From Adiantum capillus-veneris (taxonomy: Eukaryota > Streptophyta > Polypodiopsida > Polypodiales > Pteridaceae): a DNA stretch of 64,000 nt. The position numbers were made by a program, and so were the translations under genes. Positions 34,100 through 45,496 of the stretch are shown in pieces. Each line of letters begins with the position of its first letter. Positions within the stretch are counted from its first letter, which is position 1. The stretch is from positions 72,508,435 through 72,572,434 of the forward strand of contig CM043950.1 in NCBI GenBank assembly GCA_014529385.2. Direction: 5' to 3'. The notes beneath the pieces were generated by a model that saw nothing but the letters and a program-made list of their open reading frames with translations, was not told the origin of the DNA and did not search any database.

Positions 34100-36996
34100 T
34101 TAGATAACTGATGCGGTATCTCTCTCTTCGAGGATATGGCCTGGCCCTTGAAGCATAGACCGTGTAATCGCATAAGCGGGTGCGATGGGTGGTATTGGCC
34201 ATGTCACACTAGCAATTTTGACCAAATTTAGGGGTGTGATTTTAGGCACATTTGGGTTATAGGGGCATTGGGCAATCAAGTGATCTATGCCACAACGATT
34301 ACATGTGAGTATTGGCATTGCAGACGTTCTCCCTTGATTCATTTGCATCTGTGCAGCATTCTTTTGCAGCCTAATAGGACACTCCGCTGCCGATGTGGTC
34401 CACCACACTCGTAGCATTGAAGAGGTGGCCTCCTAGCCTGGGTGTTGATATTTTGACCGCTGGATGCGAGAGCAGCAGCTTGATAAACCGGCTTGGCTTG
34501 CCCCCAACAATCTTCCATGTAGTATATAGGACACTCTTCCAATATATCAAGTCCGTAGGCAATACTAGTGTCTGTTTCCTCCTCACAGCCATCTGCATAA
34601 GCATTAGATGGCTCGCAACCCACTTGGTTCATAGGGGCGACTCTTGGATGCGGGGGCTGCGGTCCTAGCACAAGAGGTGGTAGCGGTGTAGCTTGTACAA
34701 CATTTTGAGATCTAGGGACCATGTGTTGCGGTAGTTGCTCAACAGGTGGAGCAGGCATCAATACAGGAGCTCGAGGTGCATCCGTCCAGGCTACACATGG
34801 TCTATTTTCCATCATACGTTTGATCATTAAACAATCCTTAGCTTGGTGACCATACCTACCACATGCGTTGCAAGTTCCATTAAATTTTACTCTAAACGTA
34901 GGGCACTCACTAGTGCTATGTGGACCTAAGCAAATGGAACACCATTGTTGCTCCCTTCTTGGATACATGTGACTATTTTGAGGGGGTCGATTATCCTTAA
35001 GAGACTCTTGGATTGCCTTGGTGAGGTCCGTCAAGAATGTGTGAAATACCTTTGGCTCATTGGAAATGGGCTTTGCAGTCATGGGTTCATACTCAATGGC
35101 TTGTGAGCTAGTGGATCTCGTGTCAGTAGACACCCTCATGCCTTCTATCATCAAGTTGTCCTCTAATTGGATTGCATTGGCAGTGACATCTTCCCAGGTT
35201 GTGATACCTCTAATCACTAGTCCATTATAGATTCCTTCATTCCTCAACCCTCGAATGAATCGATCAAGCAGTTGGTTATTGTTGAAGCGCTCATTTACAG
35301 GGCAGCGAGAGTTTAAGTGCTTTAGACGACTAATGAAGTCCCTTACTGACTCTCCTTCCTTACGTTCGGCCTTCTGTAGCTGAGATGCTACACCCCAAAG
35401 CACACCTTCTCGTATGTACTCCTTTAGAAACAACCTTCGAAGGGTAGGGTAGATTGTTTTCTCGTCCACCCTTAGGGTTCTATACCAATCTCCAGCCTTC
35501 CCATTTAATGTCAAGCTTAAGGCATTGCACTTATGTAGTTCGTTGCGTTCCCCTAAGGAATCACATACTTGTTCAAACACTTCAATGTGTTTTCTAGCAT
35601 CTTCGTCCCCATTGAATTTTTGTGTGAGTTTGGCAATTTGTACTGTTTTACTTCTAGGCTCTCTATCAGATGCATGACGCATATTTTCCGCGATAGATCG
35701 ACCTATGGTTTGAGAAAACGCTGCCAAGTCACTTATGTGAGGAGGCAGGGCTGGTGGAGGTACTCTTGGAATCATATGTGGGAGAGGGACGGGTACCGGT
35801 CTTGGTATATGTGTGGATGATGCAGGATATGGAACATAACCGGGCATAGGTCCACTCGGATAAGGGCTAGGGAGCGGCACTCGAGGAGCATAAACAAGTG
35901 GTACAATTGGAGGTGTGGGGGCCATGTGTGCATAAGGGGCTAGAGGCACATACGGTTGAGGCCCCATATTAGGTACTACGACACTAGGTAGTGGCAGTGC
36001 GCTAACCGTAGATGTCATCGGTACATTCTCTGTCAGGCCTATCCCTGGAGTGAGCACCGCGTTTTCCTTAATAGAGGGTTGAGCAAAGTTAGGGAAGCTA
36101 AAGTTGTCACTCGGAGGCTCAGATTGCATAGAGACCCCAGGTGAAATGACGTAAGATGGGTCCATGGGACTCATTAGAGGAGTCTCCATTTGTGATAGAG
36201 TAGGCTGTTGAGCCTTGCTCGTATCCACAAATCTCATGGGGCCAGTTGAGAGTATATTTACCCCTCGGTTTTGCCTTTCTGATTGAATAATGCCATGGAT
36301 AACATTACAGATCATTTTCTATTGATCTTCGATGCTCATGGAACTAGAGGTGGATTGTACAATCTCTATCCATCCTACATGGTAGGCGTGGCCAGAGTGT
36401 AGATCCATCAACACCTCAGTGTGGAGGTCGTATGTCCAATGATCATTAATGAACAATCCTTCTAGAGTCGACGTGTTAACGGTTTCTTGTGAGGTAGAAG
36501 CAATGTTGCTCCCCGTGGTTTTACTTGTCACCAACGGTACTCTAGAGGGAACTTCTGAAGGAGGCAGCTCAACAGGGCCTTCTTGGTAAGAAGTTGGCAA
36601 GATATCCACATGGACACTCTTTGGGGGTGTGGGGTCCACGTGCGATGTGAAAGGAGAGTCCACTTCCCCACCCCCTTCGTGTGCTTCATTTGCATCAGGT
36701 TCCGAGCGAGTAGCTCTACCTAATGTTTCCATGAAACGGCTAAACATACTAGTACTAGGCTGTGGAGCTTCGGGAGGTGCATGGACTTCTCTCTCAGTGT
36801 TTTGGGTAGGGTATGCTTCCATGATTTCAGAGTCGGAGGAGGAATCACTAGCGGCTATTTTAGGGTCTTGGGTGGTGCTACCTTGTGTCCCCGCTGAGGG
36901 TCTAGATCCTATCGTGGATGGGTAATGGGTGTCCGTATGAATAGAGGCACCCTCAATATGCTCGTGTTCTAGCACCCGCCCAGAGTGTAAGTGCAT
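34100..36996 (-). pseudogene. gag: Ty3-M gag polyprotein with four zinc knuckles
   Basis: Minus-strand frame from 36996 with one in-frame TAG at 36319-36317 (DQ then stop then KMICN), continuing to about 34400. The N-terminal part is Ser/Thr/Pro-rich. A long proline-rich region precedes the retrotransposon gag domain (TQKFNGDEDARKHIEVFEQV, DWYRTL, LRRLFLKEYIREGV, VRDFISRLKHLNSRCP). Zinc knuckles are CSICLGPHSTSEC (about 34955), CNACGRYGHQAKDC (about 34880), CYECGGPH with its last half moved by a frameshift (about 34425), and CNRCGIDHLIAQC (about 34308). The last lies in the 34417-34100 frame. Confidence 0.8.
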
Positions 36997-37950
36997 GTGC
37001 TCTTGATACCCTAAGGTGTCAAAAAGCTGCTCTAGGAGGCCTTGTGACTAGTTTTTTGCGTTTTTTTTGTTTGTTTTTCTGCTAGATTTTTTAGATCATG
37101 TCGTGGAATGGGCCGTGTGATAGCTCGAAACGAGCGTATCACTAGGAGGGACGCGCTATGCTTTACAGCCCACCGTTTGGTTCTATTTTGCTCCGGAAAA
37201 GCCGGAAACAGTCTTTTCCTAGCTGGGGAACTAGGCTCCAAATAGCAAGTCCTAGTGTGCAATGAAGGAGAGGAGAGTGTAGGACTTATCCCACATTCCT
37301 CACTCCCTCCTTGTGAGTCTAGCCTATATATATAGGAGTGAGACTACCCTATACCATGAGACAGAGCCAGGGCCTGGGCTTGGGCTTGGGATTGGGATTG
37401 GGATTGGGATTGGGTCAAATGATCCCGATCCCAATCTCACTTTTATACAAACCAACCCGTCCGTTTTTATAACCTCCCCCTCACTCACGTTTTTATTTTT
37501 CGTTTTTTTTAAAAAAAAATTTAAATTTTTTTTAATTTCTTTTTTGGATATTATTTGGTACGCGTTTTGGTACGCGTTGACCTCACCTAACTATTTACTG
37601 TCTCACCTACCTACTAACCTGCTAATCAGTGGTTCACCTAATTAACTAACTGTGCGCCTAACTGTGCACAAACCAGAAAACACAGAAAATGCAGAAAATT
37701 GAAACTTGACAGAACTGTGCAGTGCAAACCAGAAAATGCAGAAAACGCAAAAACGCAAGAAATGCTAACTGTGTAAGCTGAAATCTGAGCTTAACAGAAC
37801 ACAGAAAACTTGAATGCAGTCAACAAGATTTTGTCTTTCTCTACTGTTTTTGCATAACAACAATAATCAAACTTAAGCCGCGCCTTTCCTACATAAAAAA
37901 TAGCTTCAATACAATTTATAGGTCGCCATTGGAGCTTCATGCGCAGCAGC
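36997..37950 (-). other. Ty3-M 5' leader between primer-binding site and gag
   Basis: About 950 bp without a motif-bearing frame. It contains a G-tract repeat on the plus strand (37376-37414), a TATATATA palindrome near 37325-37335, and a stretch (37665-37805) repeating CAGAAAAC/CAGAAAATGCAGAAAA. Confidence 0.7.
37376..37414 (+). repeat. GGGNTT hexamer run, potential G-quadruplex
   Basis: Seven GGG tracts at an exact 6-base period (GGGCTT twice, GGGATT four times, then GGG). The plus strand meets the usual G-quadruplex pattern. The element's own transcript carries the C-rich complement. Confidence 0.8.
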
Positions 37951-37968
37951 TCCCCGGCAGCGGCGCCA
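37951..37968 (-). promoter_or_regulatory. Ty3-M primer-binding site
   Basis: TGGCGCCGCTGCCGGGGA on the minus strand, 4 bases after the 5' LTR end. From memory it is one base off the plant tRNA-Asp type site (TGGCGCCGTTGCCGGGG). Confidence 0.85.
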
Positions 37969-37972
37969 AAAA

Positions 37973-38216
37973 TGTCACGGCTAGGGACTTGCTACGCGTT
38001 GTGTGCGAGCCACAAAGGCTCCTAGCACACAGTCATACAACAGACAAGCTCACAAGGAAGAATGTGTATGTCACTCACCTTCCTGCGAAGTTGCGAATGA
38101 AGGATTCCTACGCCGCGAAGAAGAGAGAGACGCCGCTACGCCGCGCTCAACCGCCTCGCCGCCGTCGTGCCGCCGCAACGCTCGATCACACACACACTCT
38201 CACACTCTCTCTCACA

Positions 38217-38259
<43 letters not shown>

Positions 38260-38545
38260 GGAGATGGTGAAGGAGAAGGTGGAGATGGAGCAAGAGCGGC
38301 TTCTATTGCACAATGAGAGAATGAGTAAAAATTAGGTTTAGTGGCTTTTATATGAGCTCACCCAATTCACACTTGGGTGCCCATACTTAGCCAACTAACT
38401 CCTTGAATATTCAAGTTAGAGTGCGCCTGTCATCGGTGATATTCACCCTTACCCTGTTCCTATTGGTCTGACAAGCCCGGTACCTGACTCTAAATAATAC
38501 AACGTTTATAGATCATAGGGTGTCCGTGTGCCGTGAGGGTTAACA
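37973..38545 (-). repeat. Ty3-M 5' LTR
   Basis: 573 bp, starting TGTTAACCCTCACGG and ending CCGTGACA on the minus strand. TATA-like CATATAAAAG lies at about 38355-38346. A (CA)19 run occupies 38221-38258. It matches 23784-24324. Confidence 0.9.
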
Positions 38546-39357
38546 GGGAGAATCTTCCTTGCTATGTTTGGAATTATGCTTGCATTGGGGTACTTAGTGA
38601 CTTTCGCCCCTGCATATTAAAACATTTCAAGACTTGGTGGATGTACTTTTCTTTATATAATTCAAGAATTCCACGTTGCATGTCTCTCTTGATGCGCATA
38701 CCAAGAAAGTGATTGGCATTTCCCAAATTTTTCACACAAATTGAGTTCTTAGCATCTTATTCAACTAATTGATCTCATCAATTGATTTTCCTGCGATAAG
38801 CATATCATCTAAATACAAGATCAAGATGATTAAACAACCATCGTTCAACCTCTTTGTCTATAATCAATGATCCTCTTGAATTCTTATGTAGCCCTGAGAC
38901 AACATGAATTTGTCAAATTTTTGGTACCACTTCCTTGAACCTTTCTTGAGTCCATAGAGTGCCTTTTTAATTCTAGAAACCTATTATGCCCTTGTTGGCT
39001 TTTGGGTTTCACATACAAAGCCCTCTGGTTGTTTCATGTAGACATCCTCATCTAGATCCCCATAAAGAAATGTTGTATTCACGTCCATTTGGACAAGCTC
39101 CATGTCCTGGATAGGAACCAAGACAACTACAATGCAAAGTGTAGTCATCTTGACTACTGGAGAGAAAATTCATCGAAATCCACACCTTTTTGCTGCTTGA
39201 AACCCGTGGAAACTAGACGAGCCTGGTACCTAGGCTCGGGATCTTCGGCTGTATACTTCTTGTATACCCACTTGCAAGGTAAATAATTTTTTCCTTTTGC
39301 TAATTTAACTAAATTCCATGTCTCATTAGCCCCACTCAAATTGTATCCTAATTGCAT
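38546..39357 (-). pseudogene. Copia reverse transcriptase
   Basis: Minus strand. NETWNLVKLAKGKNYLPCKW, VYKKYTAEDPEPRYQARLV and GFKQQKGVDFDEFS mark the RT start. Later pieces in shifted frames correspond to a MEL-x-x-MDV region, QPEGF, LYGLKK and SRKWYQKFD. The catalytic YLDDML lies at about 38815-38798. Several stops interrupt it. Ty3-M splits the gene at 38546 and the remainder continues at 23783. Confidence 0.85.
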
Positions 39358-39359
39358 AG

Positions 39360-40157
39360 CCTGCTTTCACATAAGACTATCATCCATTTGTATAGGTTTT
39401 TTGTGATAGGTTGGCTCACCATTGGCAGTGACCAAAATGTGGTGTGTACCCGGCTCAAATCTCTTGGACACACGTCAAACTCTTACAGTGTATCTCAGTG
39501 CTTTTCTGCTAGACTCTACTCTCCCCCAAGCAATAGTACTATCTTCCACTTCAGAATTTGGTGCAGCACTACCAAATTGAGTTGGTTCGGAGGCTACATC
39601 CTCAAAATGAACGCTCTATGCTCAACTGCTTTGATGGGATTCTTGTGCATTTTTGATTCATTGAAAATCACGAGTGAGCTACGAATGACTTTGTTGGATT
39701 TTGGGTACCAAAGAAGATAGCCCATCTCTCCATCTGCACCATAGCCGATAAAAATGCATCTATGTGACCTGGGATCTAACTTGCGGAAAAGTTCTCTGGG
39801 CACATCTGCATATGCCTCACATCCAAATACACGTAAATGCTCACAGCTTGGTCTATTCCCAATCCATAATTCCTTTGGAATTTTGAAATTTAAAGAGGAA
39901 CTAGGTGACATGTTGATGATGTGCACTACTGTTAGAACAAGTTACCCCAAAACTTTGGAGTAAGCTTCTCCGTAGACATCATAGAGATAACTTGCTCTTG
40001 AATTATGTGATTCATTCTTTTAGTTATCCCATTTTGTGCATGCGTATATGGACCAATAAACTACCGAAGAATGCCTCTTTGATTAAAAAAATCCTTGAGC
40101 TGCGTGGAGACGTATTCTCCAACATTGCATTTTTGAAAATCTTTCTTCATTGGTTCT
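39360..40157 (-). pseudogene. Copia integrase, C-terminal half
   Basis: Minus strand. A piece near 40130-40030 reads like the core around the second and third acidic residues (VGEYVSTQLKDFFNQ, then a decayed form of the P-Y-x-x-x-QNG region). From 39926 come PKELWIGNRPSCEHLRVFGC, EAYADVPRELFRKLDPRSHR and CIFIGYG, standard Copia integrase C-terminal motifs. Ty3-R inserted at 40157, separating it from the N-terminal half at 59385. Confidence 0.8.
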
Positions 40158-41080
40158 TGTTAGCAGTGGGACACACCCTACGAAGAATGATTGCTCGGTG
40201 GAATATTAATGTTTGTAATTATTCTTTAATTGAGAAAAACCGACATTTCACCTTTGTAATTAGTGGGGCTTACAGAAGCTTCCAGATTGTATCCCATTTT
40301 TGACATTTAGATTGAGTAGATGGTTAAATTGGAACATTAGGGTTTGAGATTGTAAGGTATTTATATTACTTTTGACCTTAATGAAAAAAACCTTTTGTCA
40401 TTTTTTAAAAGTTATGTCTGTGTGAGTGAGCCTACTGTGTACGAGAGAGAGTGAGAGTTTCATCTTGACACTACGCGAGCACGGGTGGTGAGAATCGAGT
40501 GCTAAGAAGTGCAGTGTGTTGTCCCCGACAAGAGCCTCGATACCTACATTGTAGGTGTACGGTCTGGTTTTGCAAGCTCGACCCACGATCTACATCTGGT
40601 GATTCGGTGAGCATATGTTGCTTTTTTTTGCATTTCAGCATATCCACGCGTTCGCATCGAGTAGAGCTACACATTAGGCACTTTAGTTTTTGGAAACGAC
40701 GACGTGCAAATTTCGACCAGACATCTTACGTGATTTTGCACCAGGTGTTTAGGGTTGAGATTTTGGTTCATGGACCTTAGGGAGAGCAACCGATTGGTGT
40801 TATTAGGGTCTCCTTCAAGTTCTGTGGCATTTCAAGAACGTTTGATGGGTATTTGGATCTTGAAAGCGTTGTAGGAAATCTCCTCTTAAGCACTCCTGAA
40901 GGCTGTGGCTTAGACATTGAGTAGAGACCTTTGTAGGAAGTAGTTGAGAGTCGGTCGAGTGTAGGTTGACACCCTATGCTTGCTTCCATGCGCCTGCGGG
41001 TCGAGCTTTGTCCTTAGCTGACAAATCTTGTTAGGTGAGTTCTCGTTGTGCTGACATCCGTCCGGGTGTATCCACCAACA
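40158..41080 (+). repeat. Ty3-R 5' LTR
   Basis: 923 bp from TGTTAGCAGTGGG to CACCAACA. TATA-like TATTTATATT lies at about 40359-40368. The last 481 bp (40600-41080) match the 3' LTR. An AGACATCTTACGTGA half-site of the palindrome family lies near 40719. Confidence 0.8.
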
Positions 41081-41081
41081 T

Positions 41082-41099
41082 TGGCGCCGCTGCCGGGGA
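41082..41099 (+). promoter_or_regulatory. Ty3-R primer-binding site
   Basis: TGGCGCCGCTGCCGGGGA, one base after the 5' LTR end and identical to that of Ty3-M. Confidence 0.9.
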
Positions 41100-41619
41100 C
41101 GAAAACACTAGGTAGGTGACCGAGACTAGTCATTGAGGATAGGGATTCTCTGACTTGCCAAAGTCTTGTTTTACATTTATATAGGATTAGAGGGTGGAGG
41201 ACTCTCTAGGTCTTAGGAGGAGTCTAGGGAGCAAGTGCCTGGTCTAGATCCTTCGACTTAGGTAGAGTTAGGTAGTTTTAGGTATTAGTTGAGTTGTGGT
41301 GTAGAGTGTAGGAGTTGGAGTGGTAGAAGCGGTGAAAGGAGAGCTTGAGAGTGCGGAGAGGCCAAGAAGCAACCGAGACACCAATATCACCATTTCACAT
41401 AATGAGTAGGAGTAGGGTAAGTAAGACATCATGATTTATGATCTAGAGCACTTCATGCATGTTATATTTGTTGTTAGGTTCATCACAAGGTTGTAAAAGA
41501 CTGAAAAGAGTGTTTGAAAGCTGAAGTGAAGTTCAAAAGTTTCTGTGAGTATTTTTGAGAGAGCTACAGAGCATAAGGAGCATTTCTGCCAGGAAAAAAA
41601 ATAAATTTTAAGCCAGGAG

Positions 41620-42484
41620 ACATCCTACGCGTAGGATGTGTACAGGGTGTTATGGTGGAAATTTTGAAATTCTGAGTTGACCAATGTGTTCAGAAGGTAG
41701 GTTTTACCCTATTTTCACTTGGAAAGTGGAAGTTGACCATATCTTGATAGGATAAGGCCTGATAGAAATAAAATTGCTAGACATCCTACCCAAATTGTGC
41801 CAAGGAATTATTTTAAGAGCAAAACCATAGGATGGCTGCATGACCAAGATGTGCATGATTTATTGAGTGCCTGAGGAAGTCTTCACCTCAGTTGGGTCTG
41901 AAAATTGGGTTTTAAACAGACTTTAGCATTTTTGACTGAAAAGGGCTAGGATAGCTCAAATTGGGGTCTTTTGAAATCCAAGCTAAAATCTAAGCATAAC
42001 ATTGGGTTGCTGACATCAAGGGGAAGCTGTGGCTCAAGTTTGGGGTCAAACATGCCATATAGACATCCTACACGTAGGATGTGTTCTGTGTGATTTCGCA
42101 CTCCAAAACCAGCTTTGAGCATACCAAAGTGATCAGCACCTTAAGAGGAGTCTGTGCTTCGCATTTGAAGCCATTTTGAGCAGTTAGACATGCTACACGT
42201 AGAATGTCTAATGCATGAAATTGAACCCAGAAACTGACTGTAGGCATAGCAGGGTGTTGTATAGCCTAAGGCAAGCCTCCTAGTCAATTTTGGTCCAAAT
42301 TGGAGTTGATTTGACTGGTTAGACCAACATTAGGCTACTGGAGCAGATTTCTGATCAATTGACCAGCTTATAGATGTCCAAATCGAAAAGTAAAAACAGA
42401 TGTGGACTTAGCACATCAAGGGGAATCTATAGCGCAAAATCCAGGAAAAACAGAGCAGGGAGACATCCTACGCGTAGGATGTCT
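41620..42484 (+). repeat. Palindrome array 1 in Ty3-R leader (period near 140 bp)
   Basis: Hairpin-forming sites built on arms AGACATCCTA and TAGGATGTCT with a 4-base centre occur at 41618-41641, 42061-42084, 42184-42211 and 42461-42484 (perfect 24-bp palindrome). A left half-site lies at 41779-41790. Start-to-start distances 161, 282, 125 and 275 are close to one or two units of about 140. Flanking sequence recurs (TCAAGGGGAA about 45 bases before the sites at 42063 and 42463), so these are diverged tandem units. The array lies about 400 bases before the gag start. Confidence 0.85.
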
Positions 42485-42891
42485 ATAGGGGCTTAGTGAA
42501 GAGAAAAGCTGACAGAGGAAATAGAGTGATGTTCCAATCGACTTAAGATTTCCAGAACTTCTTTTAGCAGTAATTTGGACCTTGTTTGACTTTTTGACGG
42601 AGCAAAGACGGAATTAAGACTTTCCATGTAAATTGACCAAGATTCGAGGGAAGTACAGTTCCAGATTAGTAGACCTAATCAAGAACATCCAAAGTGTATA
42701 AAATACAGTAGTGGTTGAGGTTAACGCTCCAGTTATACCAATCATTACTAAGACCAGCTCTAGCTGTTAAATGCTTTGATTCGATTTCCTAAATTAAACG
42801 CTTGTGTACAGGTATATTCAGTGGTAAAGCAAGAAGTTGTGCGAAAACTGATCCTTTGCCAGGTGAGTGGTTGGATTTGTGATAAATTGCA

Positions 42892-45496
42892 TTGCCAAGT
42901 TTGATGAATTTGAGATCAAGAAGACACATTCTTAGAGATAAAATGGTGGCAGGTGATCAAGGTAGCTTAGTGTCCACCGAGGAGAGTGTAACTCAGGCAA
43001 GGCTAGATCCACTAGCACCGAGTATTGAGGAGGGTAGTGATACCGACACTTCATCCGATAAGTCCTTCTTCATGATGGGTAGTCAACAGCCAGGAGGTTT
43101 CTCTGATGAAGGACCAATGCTAGGAGGAAGCACCTCCCAAAATCCTTTGAACGATTCCAAGTTCACCATAATCTTCTTAGAAGGAACAAACTCGAGGGGA
43201 GCCCTAGTTTATTTTGACTATCAAGGATGCAAGTGTATTTGTATAGAAGAAAGACCTGCTCAGAGACTGGAGATAATTCAAGTCTATGATGATGGAGATA
43301 GATTTTGAGACGAAAAGGGGAACCACTATTTGATAGTTAGTAACCCTGAGGATTACAATAGATATGGAGATAACGTGGCAAAAGGTAAAATGGTTTCAGA
43401 AACTCAAGAACTGCCTCCAAATATTGATCGACCTGGAGCTTTTTTTATGTATGATAAGAAAACAACCAGGGTCTCAACCTATAATGAGAATGTGGGAATT
43501 TACAAGCATGAGAGCGAGGGATTAGTCTCTTATTTTCGATGCAAAGAACCCTACCCAAACGAACTAAGCAAAGACAAGGTTCTTTACTTATTCTCTTATG
43601 AAATTGCTATGGGGAAGAATATTGTTTTTGTTGATAGGTATGGGAGAGAATACAAACATATTCTCCCAGAGGATCTAGTAAAGGCAAAAGTTCCAGAAAC
43701 ATCAACATATGCCCCGGAAGCAGTGCCAAGGGTCACTGACACCCCTAGAAAATAGACAAATCCATTTTCAGAAGAGTACGACACAACCTCACATTCTACC
43801 CAACAACAGACGTTCAACTACCAAAACCAACCAGCAACTCAACCATGAGTGCAGGCATGTCTTTGACATAGTGCAACATTAGAACAATACCAAAATTGAG
43901 ATGGTTATCTAGCCGCACGAGGGCTAAGGGGTTTACAAGAACCACCACTCTATTCACGGTATCAAGGCGAGAGTAAGCCAAAAACTCAAGGGTCAAGAGA
44001 GCTTGGAAGACAACCCATAGAGCGAGTTTGAAGAGATGAGCCATCTCTTGCAAAAACCATCAAAAACAATGGCTTAGGAGCACCACTGGGAGAGGAACCC
44101 TCCTACTACCGAAGGCCAGAGGAGGTATATCAAGGAGGACGAGGAGAACCAATGATGAGATTTGTAGACCATCGTAGAATTAGACCTTCTCAGGTGCAAA
44201 AATGGGTAAACAAGAAATACATGAGAAACAGAGATCCTAGGGATCATGTAGCAGCCTTTGTGCGTGTAATTAGAGCTGAAGAGGTGTTAGACTTCCCTAA
44301 CCAATTTGGAGGGTTTGGACTGATCCTAGACGAGGATGCTGCTACTTGGTTTGACTCTGTGGAGTGTAGAGACTTTGAGTCTATGGAGGAGGTGTTTGAC
44401 GAGTTTATCGAGGAATTCTCACAAAGGGAGATAGCTCATAATACAGTCTCACAAATCCATAAATTCAAAGAGAAAGAAGGGAAATCTGTGCGAAAGGCAG
44501 CCCTACGATTAAAAAGATATGTTAAGTTCTGCCCTGTGGAAGAACTGCCAACTCATTTCAGACTTATGCTTATATTTATTCAAGGACAGAGAAATACAGA
44601 TCTCTAGAAGGACTTACATATGAAGAGGAGCACGACGTTAAATGAGTTAAATAAGGAGGCTCTTTACCTTGTAGACAATTCTGCGGTCTACAAGGAGGGT
44701 GAATTCAAGGATCTTGATGACGATTCATCCTCACAACAAAGTGGAAGCAAGTCCGCTAAGACATCACCGAAAGGAGAAGTAACTGTAAGCCATGAGCAGC
44801 TTGTAGAGGAAGTGCTAAAAAATATTAATCTGTATGCCAAACCTCATGCTAAATAGCCAAAGTGGTGTGCTATTGAACAAAAATGGACAAACCATGTGAC
44901 GGAGGAATGTTATTATAACAAGGGATATATGAGAGAGAGACTTTATGCTCCCCAAGCTCACGTAGCATCTCCTCAACTTCCACCGATGCCTAGGTATCAA
45001 GCAGGAAACCTACGAGGACCTGTAGGTGTAGAAATACCACAACCAGAGTTGGGGAAGCAACCACCCCTACTAGGATTACGACCAGTTGGCATAAGATACA
45101 CACAAACCGTAACCGAACCAGAAGAGAAGGCTTTGGTGCCTATGCATGCATATTAGGAAGATCCCAATGGATATGCTGCAAATCCTGTCTATTAGCCACC
45201 AGAAGAACCCTGAACGCCAGAAGCATGGAGCATGATGGGAAGTGCACAAACCCCCAACAGCTGCACAGACAGCAGGAGAAGGAAGATATAGCTTGGATGA
45301 ACGAACATTGTTGTTCATAGCCAACGGAGGCATGGGCGGGTAGAGACATGCATACCAACAGAGAAGAGCTCAAGGAGCACCTCAACAGCCTAATGGACCC
45401 TCCTACAAGTGTGGTGGAGACCATTGGCCAAGAGACTGTCCTCATGATGAAATCATTAGAGTCAACGCATATTGCACCGAGTGTGGAATTACTCAT
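42892..45496 (+). pseudogene. gag: Ty3-R gag, N-terminal part, capsid and zinc knuckles
   Basis: One frame can be followed from 42892 to about 45160 with stops at 43306, 43753, 44605, 44854 and others. An N-terminal region of about 290 codons (FIIFLEGTNSRGALVYFDY-like beta-rich stretch) is not recognised. The capsid domain (44152-44700) has VNKKYMRNRDPRDHVAAFVR, TWFDSVE and HNTVSQIHKFKEKEG, and aligns with Ty3-L. Knuckles are a decayed CAIEQKWTNHVTEEC near 44870, YKCGGDHWPRDC near 45400 and CTECGITHLILDC near 45475. The last two are in a different frame. Confidence 0.75.

Larger units (their letters stand above)
23784..38545 (-). mobile_element. Ty3/gypsy retrotransposon Ty3-M, near full length, nested in Copia
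   Basis: Two matching LTRs (TGTTAACC...GTGACA on the minus strand) flank a primer-binding site, gag, PR1, RT-RNase H, integrase, PR2, W-x-P-K tail, internal polypurine tract, a 3' module and a terminal polypurine tract. Flanking 5-mers are GAGAG (23779-23783) and GGGAG (38546-38550), one mismatch apart. Coding regions need only a handful of corrections. The LTRs differ at roughly twenty positions by eye plus a microsatellite, so it is the youngest element in the nest. Confidence 0.9.

Noticed and set aside
33728-34103. Hydrophobic plus-strand ORFs rich in Phe and Leu that look like membrane proteins
   Set aside because: They are antisense shadows of the Ty3-M gag-protease linker on the minus strand.
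37376-37414. Telomere repeat (GGGATT)n
   Set aside because: The plant telomere repeat is TTTAGGG. This short run mixes GGGCTT and GGGATT and lies inside a retrotransposon leader.
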